Positions 25,036 to 34,674 of a DNA stretch of 64,000 bases are shown here, piece after piece (positions within the stretch are counted from its first letter, which is position 1; each line of letters opens with the position of its first letter). Made by a program: the position numbers and the translations under genes. The DNA comes from Adhaeribacter swui (GTDB taxonomy: Bacteria; Bacteroidota; Bacteroidia; Cytophagales; Hymenobacteraceae): positions 4,408,585 through 4,472,584 of the forward strand of contig NZ_CP055156.1 of the NCBI RefSeq assembly GCF_014217805.1. Reading direction: 5' to 3'. The notes under the pieces are model-generated. The model made no database searches. It was not told where the DNA came from and saw only the letters and a program-made list of their open reading frames with translations.

Positions 25036-25962
25036 TTACAAATAAGTAAACGGACTGGTAGAAGCTATGTGGGTGATATTAACACCAGGTAATTTAGGTT
25101 GTAACCATTTGGCGGCGTATTCCATGCCGGCTTCTTCGCTTACGGCGTGGCTTAATACCAGTAAAGAAGTTTTCTGGCCCATCAGTAAACCGTCTCGTAC
25201 ACGTTCAACCGTTTCCCACTCGCGGGTTTCGCCGCTCAAGATTAAATCGGGTTTCATTTCCTGAATCGCGGCAATTTGCCGGCGGCTATCCATGTAGCCA
25301 AAAGCCAGGTAAACGGTAGTACATTTCTGGTTTAAATTACCCACCACCCGCACACTAGCAATACCCAATTTGTTTTTGGCCAGCGTAGCAATATTTTTTA
25401 AAGCAAGCGGCTGCGGTAAAGTAAGTAACCGCGGATTGTTTGCATCGTAATATTTATCCCAGCCCAGTTTGGTCAGATTACCCATAATAATGCCGTCGGG
25501 TTTGTGGGCATGCCAGTAGTCATGAAAGCGCCAAACGGCAATGTTATGTTTGTTTAGTAAATCTACTTTGTACCGGTAGGCATCATCTTGTTTTAACCAA
25601 TCGGTTTCGTCTTGGTTATTGTAAAACGGGGTTTCGTGGGCAATAATAAAATTCGCGCCGGCTTTAGCCGTTTTCTCAATTACCTCAATGGTCGGGAACA
25701 TGGTAGTAACAATGCCTTTCACTTCCTGTTCCATACTGCCCGACCGCAACTGATCCACAGTGGAGGCAAAAGGCGCATTAGGTATTTCTTTCAAAATTGT
25801 ATTAATAACCTGCTTTACCGTAACTGTTTTTTGAACAGGATTTATCTGGCGAGCGAAACTTTGTCCCGCGGCGGTTAGAAGCACCGTTGTACCCGCTAAT
25901 TTTGTAACTGAAGTTAAAAATTTTCTTCTGCCGTAATCGGCAGCATGGTTGCTGTTTTTCAT
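25036..25962 (-). CDS. Tat-exported Nif3-family protein
   Basis: A 308-residue protein of the Nif3/YbgI dinuclear metal family, seen in IIAHETPFY (near 113) and the C-terminal LVLSHAVSEEAGMEYAAKWL. The N-terminus is a twin-arginine signal: GRRKFLTSV (11-19), hydrophobic AGTTVLLTAAG and cleavage probably after SFA at 37. Nif3 proteins are normally cytosolic and of uncertain function (a GTP cyclohydrolase-like fold binding two metals); Tat export of a folded, metal-loaded form to the periplasm would fit. The start codon directly follows an AT-palindrome copy. Confidence 0.85.
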   Translation of the reverse strand: MKNSNHAADYGRRKFLTSVTKLAGTTVLLTAAGQSFARQINPVQKTVTVKQVINTILKEIPNAPFASTVDQLRSGSMEQEVKGIVTTMFPTIEVIEKTAKAGANFIIAHETPFYNNQDETDWLKQDDAYRYKVDLLNKHNIAVWRFHDYWHAHKPDGIIMGNLTKLGWDKYYDANNPRLLTLPQPLALKNIATLAKNKLGIASVRVVGNLNQKCTTVYLAFGYMDSRRQIAAIQEMKPDLILSGETREWETVERVRDGLLMGQKTSLLVLSHAVSEEAGMEYAAKWLQPKLPGVNITHIASTSPFTYL

Positions 25963-26347
25963 AAAAATTTAAAAATTTTTCTTCCGGTTTTATCAGGTCG
26001 CAAGTTTATAGTTTAAACACCAGCGCTAAGTAAATAGGGCTACAATTCAGATGTTTATATTCCGGACTACTTTTTACTTTCTGGATTAATCCATCAATTT
26101 ACCGCCGAGGTATTCTTAACTTATAAATATATAGTATCTAACTTGTTCTTGATACTACCGGTAGTAGATTTTTAAAATTCAGGAAGTGCCGGAATAAATA
26201 AGTGAAGCAGTGGGTTCTTTTTTTAATTTTAAAGCTAAAGTTTCATAAGTTTACGCGATTTTAAACTAAACCTGTGACCAATCTGGCAGAAAAGTATTTG
26301 GTTTTATATCGACTAAAACTTTTGTCTGCTATTCAGGTAGGATTAAT
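25963..26347. other. 385-base divergent region upstream of nuoH
   Basis: Contains an AT-palindrome copy abutting the Nif3 start and presumably the nuoH promoter (a near match TAAGTTTA at 26246-26253). The nuoH frame stays open upstream of the ATG without another start codon. No trace of nuoA-G is found. Confidence 0.5.
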
Positions 26348-27451
26348 ATGGTGGCACTGCTTGTATGCCTTGTTGTTATTTTGGGGGTGGTAATTGCGCT
26401 GGCCTACGCCGAGCGTAAAGTAGCGGCTTTTATCCAGGATCGCCTCGGGCCTACCGAAGTTGGTCCGTATGGCATGTTTCAGGCCATTATTGATGTAGTA
26501 AAACTGCTGCAAAAAGAAGATATTATACCCACCGTTGCCGATAAAAATTTATTCCGGCTAGCACCAATAATCATTTTTGCTGCAGTTTTAGCTGGATTTG
26601 CCGTGGTACCCGTTTCGCCAGATTTAATTGCTTCCGGGGCCGAAGTGGGTATTTTCTTTTTGTTATCGATTGTGTCGCTGGATGTAATTGGCCTGCTGAT
26701 GGCCGGTTGGGGTTCTAATAACAAGTACGCCGTATTAGGAGCGATGCGCTCGGTGGGGCAAATTGTTTCGTACGAAATTCCGGCCGGACTCGCCATTTTA
26801 AGTGCCATTATGATTTGCCAGTCTTTAAATCTGCAGGAAATCAGCTTTCAGCAGGGTATCTTGTTAAACCAGTTTGCCGGATTAGAGAACGAGAAAAATT
26901 ACCTTTTCGGCTTAAAAGCTTTACAAATAGATGTGACCCAGGTAGGCGGCATAACCACCTGGAACATTGTGCGTATGCCGTTTTTAATGGTGAGTTTTAT
27001 TGTGTACTACATTGCTTCTTTAGCCGAATGTAACCGGGCGCCGTTTGATATTCCGGAAGCTGAATCGGAATTAGTGGCGGGTTTTCACGTGGAGTACTCG
27101 GGTTTTCGGTTTGCTGCTTTGTTTTTAGCGGAGTACACCATGATGGTGCTGGTTTGCCTGGTAGCTACCATTTTGTTTTTAGGTAGCTGGAATACTCCTT
27201 TACCTAATCTGGGCCCACTCAAGCTAGCCACCTGGACAACCAGCACACCCGGAACAATTGTGGCCAACCTTTGGGGCTTTTTCTGGTTAATGAGTAAAGT
27301 AAGCATTTTATTGCTTTCCCAGATTTGGTTACGCTGGACTTACCCCCGCATGCGCGTGGACCAATTAATGCAGTTGTGCTGGAAAATTTTAATTCCGGTT
27401 AGTTTAGGGATGGTTTTATTGGCGGGTATCTGGCGGTTGTTGATGATTTAA
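26348..27451 (+). CDS. nuoH: NADH-quinone oxidoreductase subunit H
   Basis: A 367-residue membrane subunit that joins the peripheral arm of complex I to the proton-pumping arm and shapes the quinone site. Signatures include YAERKVAAFIQDRLGP near 20-35 and CNRAPFDIPEAESELVAGF in the matrix loop with its acidic quinone-site residues. About eight to nine membrane segments. It is the first gene of nuoHIJKLMN; the ATG at 26348 gives a normal short N-terminus. nuoI begins five bases later. Confidence 0.96.
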   Translation: MVALLVCLVVILGVVIALAYAERKVAAFIQDRLGPTEVGPYGMFQAIIDVVKLLQKEDIIPTVADKNLFRLAPIIIFAAVLAGFAVVPVSPDLIASGAEVGIFFLLSIVSLDVIGLLMAGWGSNNKYAVLGAMRSVGQIVSYEIPAGLAILSAIMICQSLNLQEISFQQGILLNQFAGLENEKNYLFGLKALQIDVTQVGGITTWNIVRMPFLMVSFIVYYIASLAECNRAPFDIPEAESELVAGFHVEYSGFRFAALFLAEYTMMVLVCLVATILFLGSWNTPLPNLGPLKLATWTTSTPGTIVANLWGFFWLMSKVSILLLSQIWLRWTYPRMRVDQLMQLCWKILIPVSLGMVLLAGIWRLLMI

Positions 27452-27455
27452 TTAC

Positions 27456-28031
27456 ATGGAAAATAACACAGTAAATATAGAAAGTAAAAATAGCTTTTGG
27501 GCATCGGTCAGTTCGTTGTGGAGCGGGTTGATGTTGTCGTTGCGCCACATCCGGAAAGCTACCAAGCGGCGCAACCAGGCATATATTTCTGACAAAGATT
27601 ATTTTGCGCAGAAAGAAGGATTAGTAACCTTAAAATATCCCTATGAAGCCATCCCGGTGCCGGATAATGGGCGTTACCGTTTGCACAACGAAATAGATGA
27701 TTGCATCGTTTGCGATCTATGCGCCAAAATTTGCCCGGTTAATTGCATCGAAATAGAATCGATTAAAGCCACCGAAGAAATTGGCATTACCTCCGACGGC
27801 ACTAAAAAGCGGTTGTATGCGCCTAAATTTGATATTGATCTGGCCAAATGTTGCTACTGCGGCTTATGCACCACCGTTTGCCCCACCGACTGTTTAACCA
27901 TGACCAAGGTGTACGACTTTCCAGAAGTGGATATTAAAAACATGATTTACCACTTCACCGACCTCACCCCTGAACAAGCCCGCGAAAAACAGCTACTGTT
28001 CGAACAACAACAAGCCGCGAAGAAAAAATAG
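27456..28031 (+). CDS. nuoI: NADH-quinone oxidoreductase subunit I
   Basis: A 191-residue ferredoxin-like subunit carrying clusters N6a and N6b. The two 4Fe-4S motifs are CIVCDLCAKICPVNC (near 83-97) and CCYCGLCTTVCPTDC (near 130-144). It passes electrons towards the quinone site at the NuoH interface. N- and C-terminal extensions are modest. The gap to nuoJ is unusual: 154 bases with an inverted-repeat element, whereas other genes of the operon abut or overlap. Confidence 0.96.
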   Translation: MENNTVNIESKNSFWASVSSLWSGLMLSLRHIRKATKRRNQAYISDKDYFAQKEGLVTLKYPYEAIPVPDNGRYRLHNEIDDCIVCDLCAKICPVNCIEIESIKATEEIGITSDGTKKRLYAPKFDIDLAKCCYCGLCTTVCPTDCLTMTKVYDFPEVDIKNMIYHFTDLTPEQAREKQLLFEQQQAAKKK

Positions 28032-28037
28032 AAGTAA

Positions 28038-28184
28038 GTTGAAAAGTTGAAAAGTTTGCAAGATTAACTGGATTAATAAAATAGTGATAATTTTAAAAAT
28101 ACACTGGTATATAATGTTTGAAGTAAATTCTCAATTTAATTAAAGTTATAACCTTCTAACTTTTAAACTTTCCAACTTTTCAAC
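28038..28184. repeat. Inverted-repeat element between nuoI and nuoJ
   Basis: A 20-base arm at 28038-28057 (GTTGAAAAGTTGAAAAGTTT) is the inverse complement of 28165-28184 with one mismatch. The 107 bases between are AT-rich without an open frame. The right arm ends one base before the nuoJ ATG. Related units follow murI at about 22380-22412. Confidence 0.65.
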
Positions 28185-28185
28185 T

Positions 28186-28707
28186 ATGGTGCTGACCTTA
28201 TTTTATGTATTTGCTTTTCTGATACTTTGCTCGGCGCTGCTCATGGTTTTCATGAAGAATTTGCTGCACGCGGCTTTTATGCTCTTAATTACTTTATTAA
28301 GCTTAGCGGCGGTGTACGTGTTGTTAATGGCCGACTTTATTGCTGTGACGCAACTGATGGTGTACGTAGGCGGAATCTTAGTTTTAATTTTGTTTGGAAT
28401 TATGCTGAGTAACCGCGGCGATAATCTTTTTATCCGCTCTGAATCCAGTAACGTGGCGGCAGGGGGCTTGCTTACTTTTTTGTTACTTGGAGGTTTGGTG
28501 TACATTATTGCCCGGGTGGGTTTTACGCAATTACCCTGGATGAAACAAGGCGAAACCTTAGCAAGCACTGGTGCAAAATCTACTTTACATGGCATTGGTA
28601 TCAACTTATTGAGTAACTTCGCGCTCCCGTTTGAAGTTGCTTCACTGGTTTTACTCGTGGCATTAATGGGAGCTGCCTTTATTAGTTCGCAAAGTAAATT
28701 GAAATAA
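28186..28707 (+). CDS. nuoJ: NADH-quinone oxidoreductase subunit J
   Basis: A 173-residue membrane subunit with five hydrophobic segments and the family segments KNLLHAAFMLLITLLSLA near 23-40 and TQLMVYVGGILVLILFGIML near 55-75, the latter including the pi-bulge helix that couples quinone chemistry to pumping. Its stop codon overlaps the nuoK start by one base (TAATG), indicating translational coupling. Confidence 0.95.
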   Translation: MVLTLFYVFAFLILCSALLMVFMKNLLHAAFMLLITLLSLAAVYVLLMADFIAVTQLMVYVGGILVLILFGIMLSNRGDNLFIRSESSNVAAGGLLTFLLLGGLVYIIARVGFTQLPWMKQGETLASTGAKSTLHGIGINLLSNFALPFEVASLVLLVALMGAAFISSQSKLK

Positions 28708-29018
28708 TGGCGTCCGTACCGCTCGAACATTTGTTGTTGCTCAGTGCTGTTTTGTTCAGCATTGGCGTTCTGGCCATTGTTATTAAAAAGCATGCGGTGG
28801 CCGTTCTCATGGGGATTGAGCTTATTTTTAACGCTGCAAATTTAAATTTAATTGCTTTTAGCCAGCACGACCCCCATTTGTTGCAAGGGCAGGTATTTGC
28901 GCTTTTTGTAATTGTGATTGCGGCCGCCGAAGCTGCCATTGCTTTGGCTATTGTCATAAAAGTATATCAATATTTTAACACTGTAAATGTAAACGAGGTA
29001 GATGCCTCGCAAGGATAA
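28707..29018 (+). CDS. nuoK: NADH-quinone oxidoreductase subunit K
   Basis: A 103-residue antiporter-like subunit with three membrane helices, typical length, beginning MASVPLEHLLLLSAVLF. Glutamates in GIELIFNAANLN and in the AEAAIALAIVIKVY helix are the expected proton-channel residues. It overlaps nuoJ by one base and nuoL begins six bases after it. Confidence 0.95.
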   Translation: MASVPLEHLLLLSAVLFSIGVLAIVIKKHAVAVLMGIELIFNAANLNLIAFSQHDPHLLQGQVFALFVIVIAAAEAAIALAIVIKVYQYFNTVNVNEVDASQG

Positions 29019-29024
29019 AGCGTT

Positions 29025-31226
29025 TTGAACACCAGTCTCCTGACAAGCTCAACCAACCAAAATCTTGCCTTCGCTTTTGCCGGAGGTTTGCTTTTGTTGC
29101 CCTTGCTGGGGTTTGCTGTTTGTTTTTTTCTTGGTAAAAAATTGCCTCGCCAGGGCGATTGGTTTAGCATCAGTGCGGGAGCACTCTCTTTAATGCTGGC
29201 CTTATATCTTTTTAGTCAGGTTTGGCAACAATTTCCTCTTCATCAGCAATTTACCTGGTTTAGGTTAACCGGCCTTAATAATACCCAGCAACTATTTACG
29301 GCAGGTGTTTACCTCGATAACTTGTCGGTACTGCTCCTGGTATTTGTTACCTTTATTTCTTTGCTGGTGCAAATATTTTCGGTAGCCTACCTCCACAACG
29401 ACGAACATTATAACCGGTATTTTGCTTATTTAAATTTATTTACCGGCAGTATGCTGGGTTTGGTTTTAGCGGATAATCTGCTCCTGATTTTTATATTTTG
29501 GGAGTTGGTGGGTTTTTGTTCGTACCTGCTCATTGGTTTTTGGTTTTATCGTCCGGCGGCGGCGCAAGCCAGTAAAAAAGCTTTTCTGGTAAACCGTGTG
29601 GGCGATATTGGCTTACTGATTGGTTTATTCTTACTGTATAGTTTCTTTGGAACTTTTGATTTAATTACCCTAAAAGCGCAGATTGGTACTTTAATAAATA
29701 ATTTACCCGCTGGTTCAAACACTTTTTCTGTTTCAGAAGTTTTTACTCCGGCGCAAATACCCACTTACCTGCTTACCTTAACCGGTTTAGCTTTATTTTG
29801 TGGCTGCGTGGGTAAGTCGGCGCAATTTCCGCTGCAGGTTTGGTTGCCCGATGCCATGGAAGGCCCTACGCCGGTTTCCGCTTTAATCCACGCGGCCACC
29901 ATGGTAGCCGCTGGTATTTACCTGCTGGCCAAATGCTACGCTTTTTTCACCCCCGATGCGTTACTCATAATTACTTTGGTGGGGGCGCTTACCGCTTTCA
30001 TGGGAGCATTAGTAGCCTGCACACAGTTTGATATTAAGAAAATCCTGGCTTATTCTACCATTTCGCAACTGGGTTATATGGTAATGGGTATGGGAGTAGG
30101 GGCACACGATGCCGCTTTGTTTCACCTGACTACCCACGCGTTTTTTAAAGCCGCTTTATTTTTAAACTCGGGCATTATTATTCATGCCGTTCATCATGCC
30201 TTGCTGCACGAAGATGCCGAAACCCGCGCCTTGATTGATGCCCAGGATATCCGTAACATGGGCGGACTGCGCCAAATACTTCCTTTAACTTTTTACGCGT
30301 ATTTACTGGGGGCTGCTGCCCTGGTGGGCGTACCTTTCTTCTCAGGATTTTTATCCAAAGACGCTATTTTAATTGGAGCCTGGAATTGGGCTGCTTACGG
30401 CAAGGCAACTACCGGAAGTTACGGGTGGTATCTTGTTCCAATTGTAGGTTTTACCTCGGTGGCGCTTACAGCCTATTACATGATGCGCCAGCTCATTTTT
30501 GTTTTTTTGGGTAAGTTCCGGTTGGGTTTCGGCGAAAAGCACTTGCGGGTAAGCCCGCAACAAGAAGCTTCCTGGCTCATGCTGGTACCTGTTTTGATTT
30601 TATCCGGGCTGGCGCTCGGCTTTTTCTACTCTTTTAATCCACTATCGGGTAGCCATAGCTGGTTCCTGCAGGGCATTTCTTTAAAAATTTTAAATCCAAA
30701 TAATCTTTTACTGGCGGGTACCTGGTTAAAAAATTTAAATTCCCTAGATCAGCATAATGCGCATTTACTGGCTCCCATTATATCGGTGCTCACCATTATT
30801 TTGGGGGGTGGCCTGGCATGGCGTCGATTTGGCCGTAACTTAATTACTAATGCCACCAACTATCAACTATCAGCTTTGCCGCCTTCCCGGTTTACAAAAT
30901 TTATATTTTTAAATTTTTACCTTGATCGGGTTTACCAGAAAATGTTGGTGCAACCGATATTGTGGTTGGCTGCCGGGGTGGCCAAAACCGATGCCTACCT
31001 GATTGATTACAGCATTAACACCTTCGCTAAAATTTTGGTGGTTTTTTCTAAAATCGTGGGTTGGTTTGACCGGGCTATTGTAGATGGCTTGGTACGAGGT
31101 TTGGCGGTGCTTGCCCGATTATCTGGTAATGTAGGACGGTGGATGCAAAACGGCAAAGTCCAATCGTACTACTTATTTTCTTTACTGGGCTTGTTGCTGT
31201 TGGTATTTTATATTTTAATTTTTTAA
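29025..31226 (+). CDS. nuoL: NADH-quinone oxidoreductase subunit L
   Basis: A 733-residue antiporter-like subunit, the distal pump of complex I. Family blocks are visible: FWELVGFCSYLLIGFW, the lysine-containing KSAQFPLQVWLPDAMEGPT region, HAATMVAAGIYLLAK and KILAYSTISQLGYM. The long C-terminal region ends in a final helix after an amphipathic lateral stretch. The start is TTG at 29025; the next in-frame ATG lies far inside the conserved region. Part of the nuoHIJKLMN operon. Confidence 0.95.
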   Translation: MNTSLLTSSTNQNLAFAFAGGLLLLPLLGFAVCFFLGKKLPRQGDWFSISAGALSLMLALYLFSQVWQQFPLHQQFTWFRLTGLNNTQQLFTAGVYLDNLSVLLLVFVTFISLLVQIFSVAYLHNDEHYNRYFAYLNLFTGSMLGLVLADNLLLIFIFWELVGFCSYLLIGFWFYRPAAAQASKKAFLVNRVGDIGLLIGLFLLYSFFGTFDLITLKAQIGTLINNLPAGSNTFSVSEVFTPAQIPTYLLTLTGLALFCGCVGKSAQFPLQVWLPDAMEGPTPVSALIHAATMVAAGIYLLAKCYAFFTPDALLIITLVGALTAFMGALVACTQFDIKKILAYSTISQLGYMVMGMGVGAHDAALFHLTTHAFFKAALFLNSGIIIHAVHHALLHEDAETRALIDAQDIRNMGGLRQILPLTFYAYLLGAAALVGVPFFSGFLSKDAILIGAWNWAAYGKATTGSYGWYLVPIVGFTSVALTAYYMMRQLIFVFLGKFRLGFGEKHLRVSPQQEASWLMLVPVLILSGLALGFFYSFNPLSGSHSWFLQGISLKILNPNNLLLAGTWLKNLNSLDQHNAHLLAPIISVLTIILGGGLAWRRFGRNLITNATNYQLSALPPSRFTKFIFLNFYLDRVYQKMLVQPILWLAAGVAKTDAYLIDYSINTFAKILVVFSKIVGWFDRAIVDGLVRGLAVLARLSGNVGRWMQNGKVQSYYLFSLLGLLLLVFYILIF

Positions 31227-31255
31227 AAAAAGCCTGCGGGAAACAAATAATTTGA

Positions 31256-32995
31256 ATGAATTTTATCCTGAGTAGCCTGATCTTTATTCCGTTAGCATCT
31301 GTTCTGCTAATTCTTGCCTTGCCTGCCCGGTCCGTTCGCCTGATAAGATCGGTGGTTTGCGGGGTTACCTTCGTGGAATTGTTGTTGGCGGTACTGTTAT
31401 TCTTCGAATTTTGGTCGGGTCCAGGTTTGGGTTCTTCTGGTTACCAATTTGTCGAAAAAGTTAAATGGATTAGTTTAAGCCTGAACAGCCTGGGCTATTT
31501 ACAAATCAATTATTTTTTAGGGGTAGATGGCTTAAGCATTAGTATGGTGCTGCTTACCGGCATTATCGGGCTAGTGGGAGCCATTTCTTCGTTCAGCATT
31601 ACTAAAAGCGTAAAAGGTTATTTTGCCTTATACTTGTTATTACTGGGCAGTATCATGGGCTGCTTTCTGGCTCTGGATTTATTCTTATTTTACCTGTTTT
31701 TTGAATTTATGTTGTTGCCCATGTACTTCCTGATTGGTATTTGGGGTGGCCCCCGGCGGGAATACGCGGCAATTAAATTCTTTATTTACACCCTTATCGG
31801 GTCTATTTTTATTCTGATTGTCATTATTGGTTTATATACCTCGGTTATAGATCCGGAAGCTACAGCGTGGCAAACCGGGGCATTATCTAAAAATATGTCC
31901 GTAGACGCAGAGATAATTAGTCGGGTACAACAACTATTAGCCGCGGGTAAATTGCCTAGCAATGTATTGGTGCATTCCTTCAGTATTCCCGATATGGTTT
32001 CGCCGCAAAACTTTATTCCGGATAGTTTACTGCACGTTACTTCGGGTAAAATGCTGGGTTCGGTGCCTATCCGTTTTGTGGCTTTCTTGTTAATTTTTGC
32101 GGGTTTCGCCATTAAAATGCCTTTGGTGCCGGTTCATACCTGGCTCCCCGATGCCCACGTGGAAGCGCCTACGCCCATATCCGTTATTTTGGCCAGTCTG
32201 TTGTTAAAAGTTGGAGGCTACGGCTTATTCCGGATTGTGTACCCAATCTTCCCGGATGCAGCGGTTTATTTTTCTTTTTTCCTGGGATTGCTGGGGGTGA
32301 TTACAATCATCTATGGTGCGCTGTGTGCCTTAGCCATGAGTGATTTAAAAAAGTTAATTGCCTATTCCTCGGTATCGCACATGGGTTTTGTGTTGCTGGG
32401 ATTAGCGGCTTTAACTTCCGAAGGAGCCAATGGCGCTATTTACCAAATGTTTAGCCACGGCCTTATTTCGGCCATGTTGTTTCTGGTAGTAGGTGTTATC
32501 TACGACCGTTCGGGCAGCCGTTCCATTGTTTGTTTCCGGGGGCTGGCCGATGTGATGCCGGCATTTACTACGGTAGTGATTATTGCTTTTTTTGCTTCTT
32601 TAGGATTGCCCGGTTTAGCTGGGTTTATCGCGGAGCTGCTGGTATTGTTGGGCGCTTTCGCCTCCGCTTCCACTTCGGGTATGTTGCCGCGCTGGTTAGC
32701 TATTGCGGCCATGAGTGGTATGCTATTAGGAGCTGCGTACTACTTATGGGCTTTGCAGCGCATGTTTTTTGGAAAACACTGGATTCATCCGGAACTGCGC
32801 GAACGAACCAAACTGACAGATTTAACTCTCCGGGAGTACGGTTTATTTATTCCGCTGGCTATTCTGGTAATTGTATTCGGAATTTTTCCTTCAATTTTGC
32901 TCGGCAAAATTAATCTGGACGTTAGCCTTTTTCTGGAACATGTGCTTACCCAAGGTAGTACCCAACTCCAGCAGGTTTTAAAATCCATGCCTTAA
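31256..32995 (+). CDS. nuoM: NADH-quinone oxidoreductase subunit M
   Basis: A 579-residue antiporter-like subunit with about 14 helices. Conserved blocks: FFEFMLLPMYFLIGIWGG, KMPLVPVHTWLPDAHVEAPT with the pumping lysine nearby, and KKLIAYSSVSHMGFVLLG. A loop near 195-260 is longer than in E. coli, as in many Bacteroidota. It sits 29 bases after nuoL and 12 before nuoN. Confidence 0.95.
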   Translation: MNFILSSLIFIPLASVLLILALPARSVRLIRSVVCGVTFVELLLAVLLFFEFWSGPGLGSSGYQFVEKVKWISLSLNSLGYLQINYFLGVDGLSISMVLLTGIIGLVGAISSFSITKSVKGYFALYLLLLGSIMGCFLALDLFLFYLFFEFMLLPMYFLIGIWGGPRREYAAIKFFIYTLIGSIFILIVIIGLYTSVIDPEATAWQTGALSKNMSVDAEIISRVQQLLAAGKLPSNVLVHSFSIPDMVSPQNFIPDSLLHVTSGKMLGSVPIRFVAFLLIFAGFAIKMPLVPVHTWLPDAHVEAPTPISVILASLLLKVGGYGLFRIVYPIFPDAAVYFSFFLGLLGVITIIYGALCALAMSDLKKLIAYSSVSHMGFVLLGLAALTSEGANGAIYQMFSHGLISAMLFLVVGVIYDRSGSRSIVCFRGLADVMPAFTTVVIIAFFASLGLPGLAGFIAELLVLLGAFASASTSGMLPRWLAIAAMSGMLLGAAYYLWALQRMFFGKHWIHPELRERTKLTDLTLREYGLFIPLAILVIVFGIFPSILLGKINLDVSLFLEHVLTQGSTQLQQVLKSMP

Positions 32996-33007
32996 ACCCG
33001 GAGCAAC

Positions 33008-34531
33008 GTGCAAAAAACCGTACAAACCTTAACCGCCTCCCTGGAGCAAATTCAAAACGGATTAGGTTCCTTGCTGCCCGAATTGTTACTTGCCAGCTTG
33101 GGTATCTTGCTTATTTTTTTAGATTTATTTAAATCCGGAACCCTGAAGAAACTCTTACCTTGGGTAGCCTTGCTGGGTTTTGGCCTGGTACTAAGCTACC
33201 AATTGTACGAAGGCTTCCATATTTTAAAATTTGCGCTTTCCGATTCTTTTTTGCTGGGCTTGCTTTTAAAAGACGGTTTAAGCATGTACGCCGGTCTGTT
33301 ATTTTCCTTGGCCGGCTTGCTCACCATTTTGCTGAGTTGGAACCATACTCTTTTTAAAACCCCAAACTTTGGCCAGGGTGAGTTTTATGCCTACCTGTTT
33401 ATATTGGCAGTTGGTCTAAATTTCATGGTAAAGTCGGCTAACTTACTGCTTTTATTTGTGAGTATTGAGCTGGTTTCTATTGTGGGTTATCTCCTTACCA
33501 TGATCGTGAAGGATAACGTGCGGAGTACCGAAGCCGGCATTAAATACATTTTGTACGGTACCATGGCCGCCGGAGTAATGCTGTACGGCATGTCGTTTTT
33601 GTACGGATTTACCGGTTCTTTGCAGTTTTTACAAGCCGATTTCTGGCAAGGCGTAAGTCAGGTTTTTCCGCCGGCGGTTACGGTAATTTTAGTTTTTACC
33701 CTGGCCGGTTTACTATTTAAAATTGCCGCGGTGCCGTTTCATTTTTGGGCGCCCGATGTGTACGAGAATACGCCTACCCCGGTAGTCGCCTTGTTTTCGT
33801 CGGCTCCTAAAATAGCGGGTATTGTGGTAATTTTGCGTTTGGTGGAAGTTTTAAAAGCGCAGGAATTATACCAGGCTTTATATTTTGATGTGCTGCTTTT
33901 TGTAGCGGGCATTGCCATTTTTACTTTAATTATTGGTAATTTTACGGCGTTGTGGCAAACAAAGCCTAAACGGATGCTGGCCTATTCTTCGGTTTCGCAC
34001 GCCGGATTTATGCTGGCGGCCTGTTTGTCTTTGTCGGGCGATAACTTAAGCAATTTACTTTTTTACGTTACGGTGCTGCTTTTTACCAATTTCGGCCTAT
34101 TCTGGTTTATTCAGGAGTTTGAAGACCGGTGGGGTATCAACCAATTTCCGGATTATAGTGGCTTGGGCCGGCAATATCCTTTATTAGGGGTGCTTACCTT
34201 AGTTTATCTGGTTTCCTTAACCGGTTTGCCACCTACGGCTGGTTTTACGGCAAAATTATTGGTTTTTAGCTCGGTTTGGCAAAATTACCAGATATCCGGT
34301 AATCCGTTAATGTTGGTATTGGTAGTAGCGGGTTTGTTGTTTACCGGGATCGCTTTTTTTTATTATGTAAAAATTCCGTATTTCTTATTTTTCAAAAGGA
34401 ATTTACGTAAGCAAAAAAAGGTTATACCCGTAACTTCGCAAGTATTTATTCTGATACTCGCGTTGCCCATTATACTTTTTTTCTTTCGTACCGATTGGTT
34501 GATGAATTTTATTCATTTGTATATTAAATAG
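33008..34531 (+). CDS. nuoN: NADH-quinone oxidoreductase subunit N
   Basis: A 507-residue antiporter-like subunit, last gene of the operon, with about 14 helices. Conserved: LFVSIELVSIVGYLL, KIAAVPFHFWAPDVYENTPTP (in two blocks) and KRMLAYSSVSHAGFMLAA. The start appears to be GTG at 33008, 12 bases after nuoM; no ATG lies nearby. No clear hairpin terminator follows; an AT-palindrome copy is at about 34558-34572. Confidence 0.95.
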   Translation: MQKTVQTLTASLEQIQNGLGSLLPELLLASLGILLIFLDLFKSGTLKKLLPWVALLGFGLVLSYQLYEGFHILKFALSDSFLLGLLLKDGLSMYAGLLFSLAGLLTILLSWNHTLFKTPNFGQGEFYAYLFILAVGLNFMVKSANLLLLFVSIELVSIVGYLLTMIVKDNVRSTEAGIKYILYGTMAAGVMLYGMSFLYGFTGSLQFLQADFWQGVSQVFPPAVTVILVFTLAGLLFKIAAVPFHFWAPDVYENTPTPVVALFSSAPKIAGIVVILRLVEVLKAQELYQALYFDVLLFVAGIAIFTLIIGNFTALWQTKPKRMLAYSSVSHAGFMLAACLSLSGDNLSNLLFYVTVLLFTNFGLFWFIQEFEDRWGINQFPDYSGLGRQYPLLGVLTLVYLVSLTGLPPTAGFTAKLLVFSSVWQNYQISGNPLMLVLVVAGLLFTGIAFFYYVKIPYFLFFKRNLRKQKKVIPVTSQVFILILALPIILFFFRTDWLMNFIHLYIK

Positions 34532-34674
34532 TAGCAGAGCTTATTTGTTGTTTCCTCTATTTTTAAAAATTAATTAAGTTTTTTCAAGCATTACAAAATT
34601 TTATTTAATTAAAAACGAACAAGTTAGCTCAAGTAACTTGCAATTCATTACTTCTATTTTTACTCTGAAAAATT

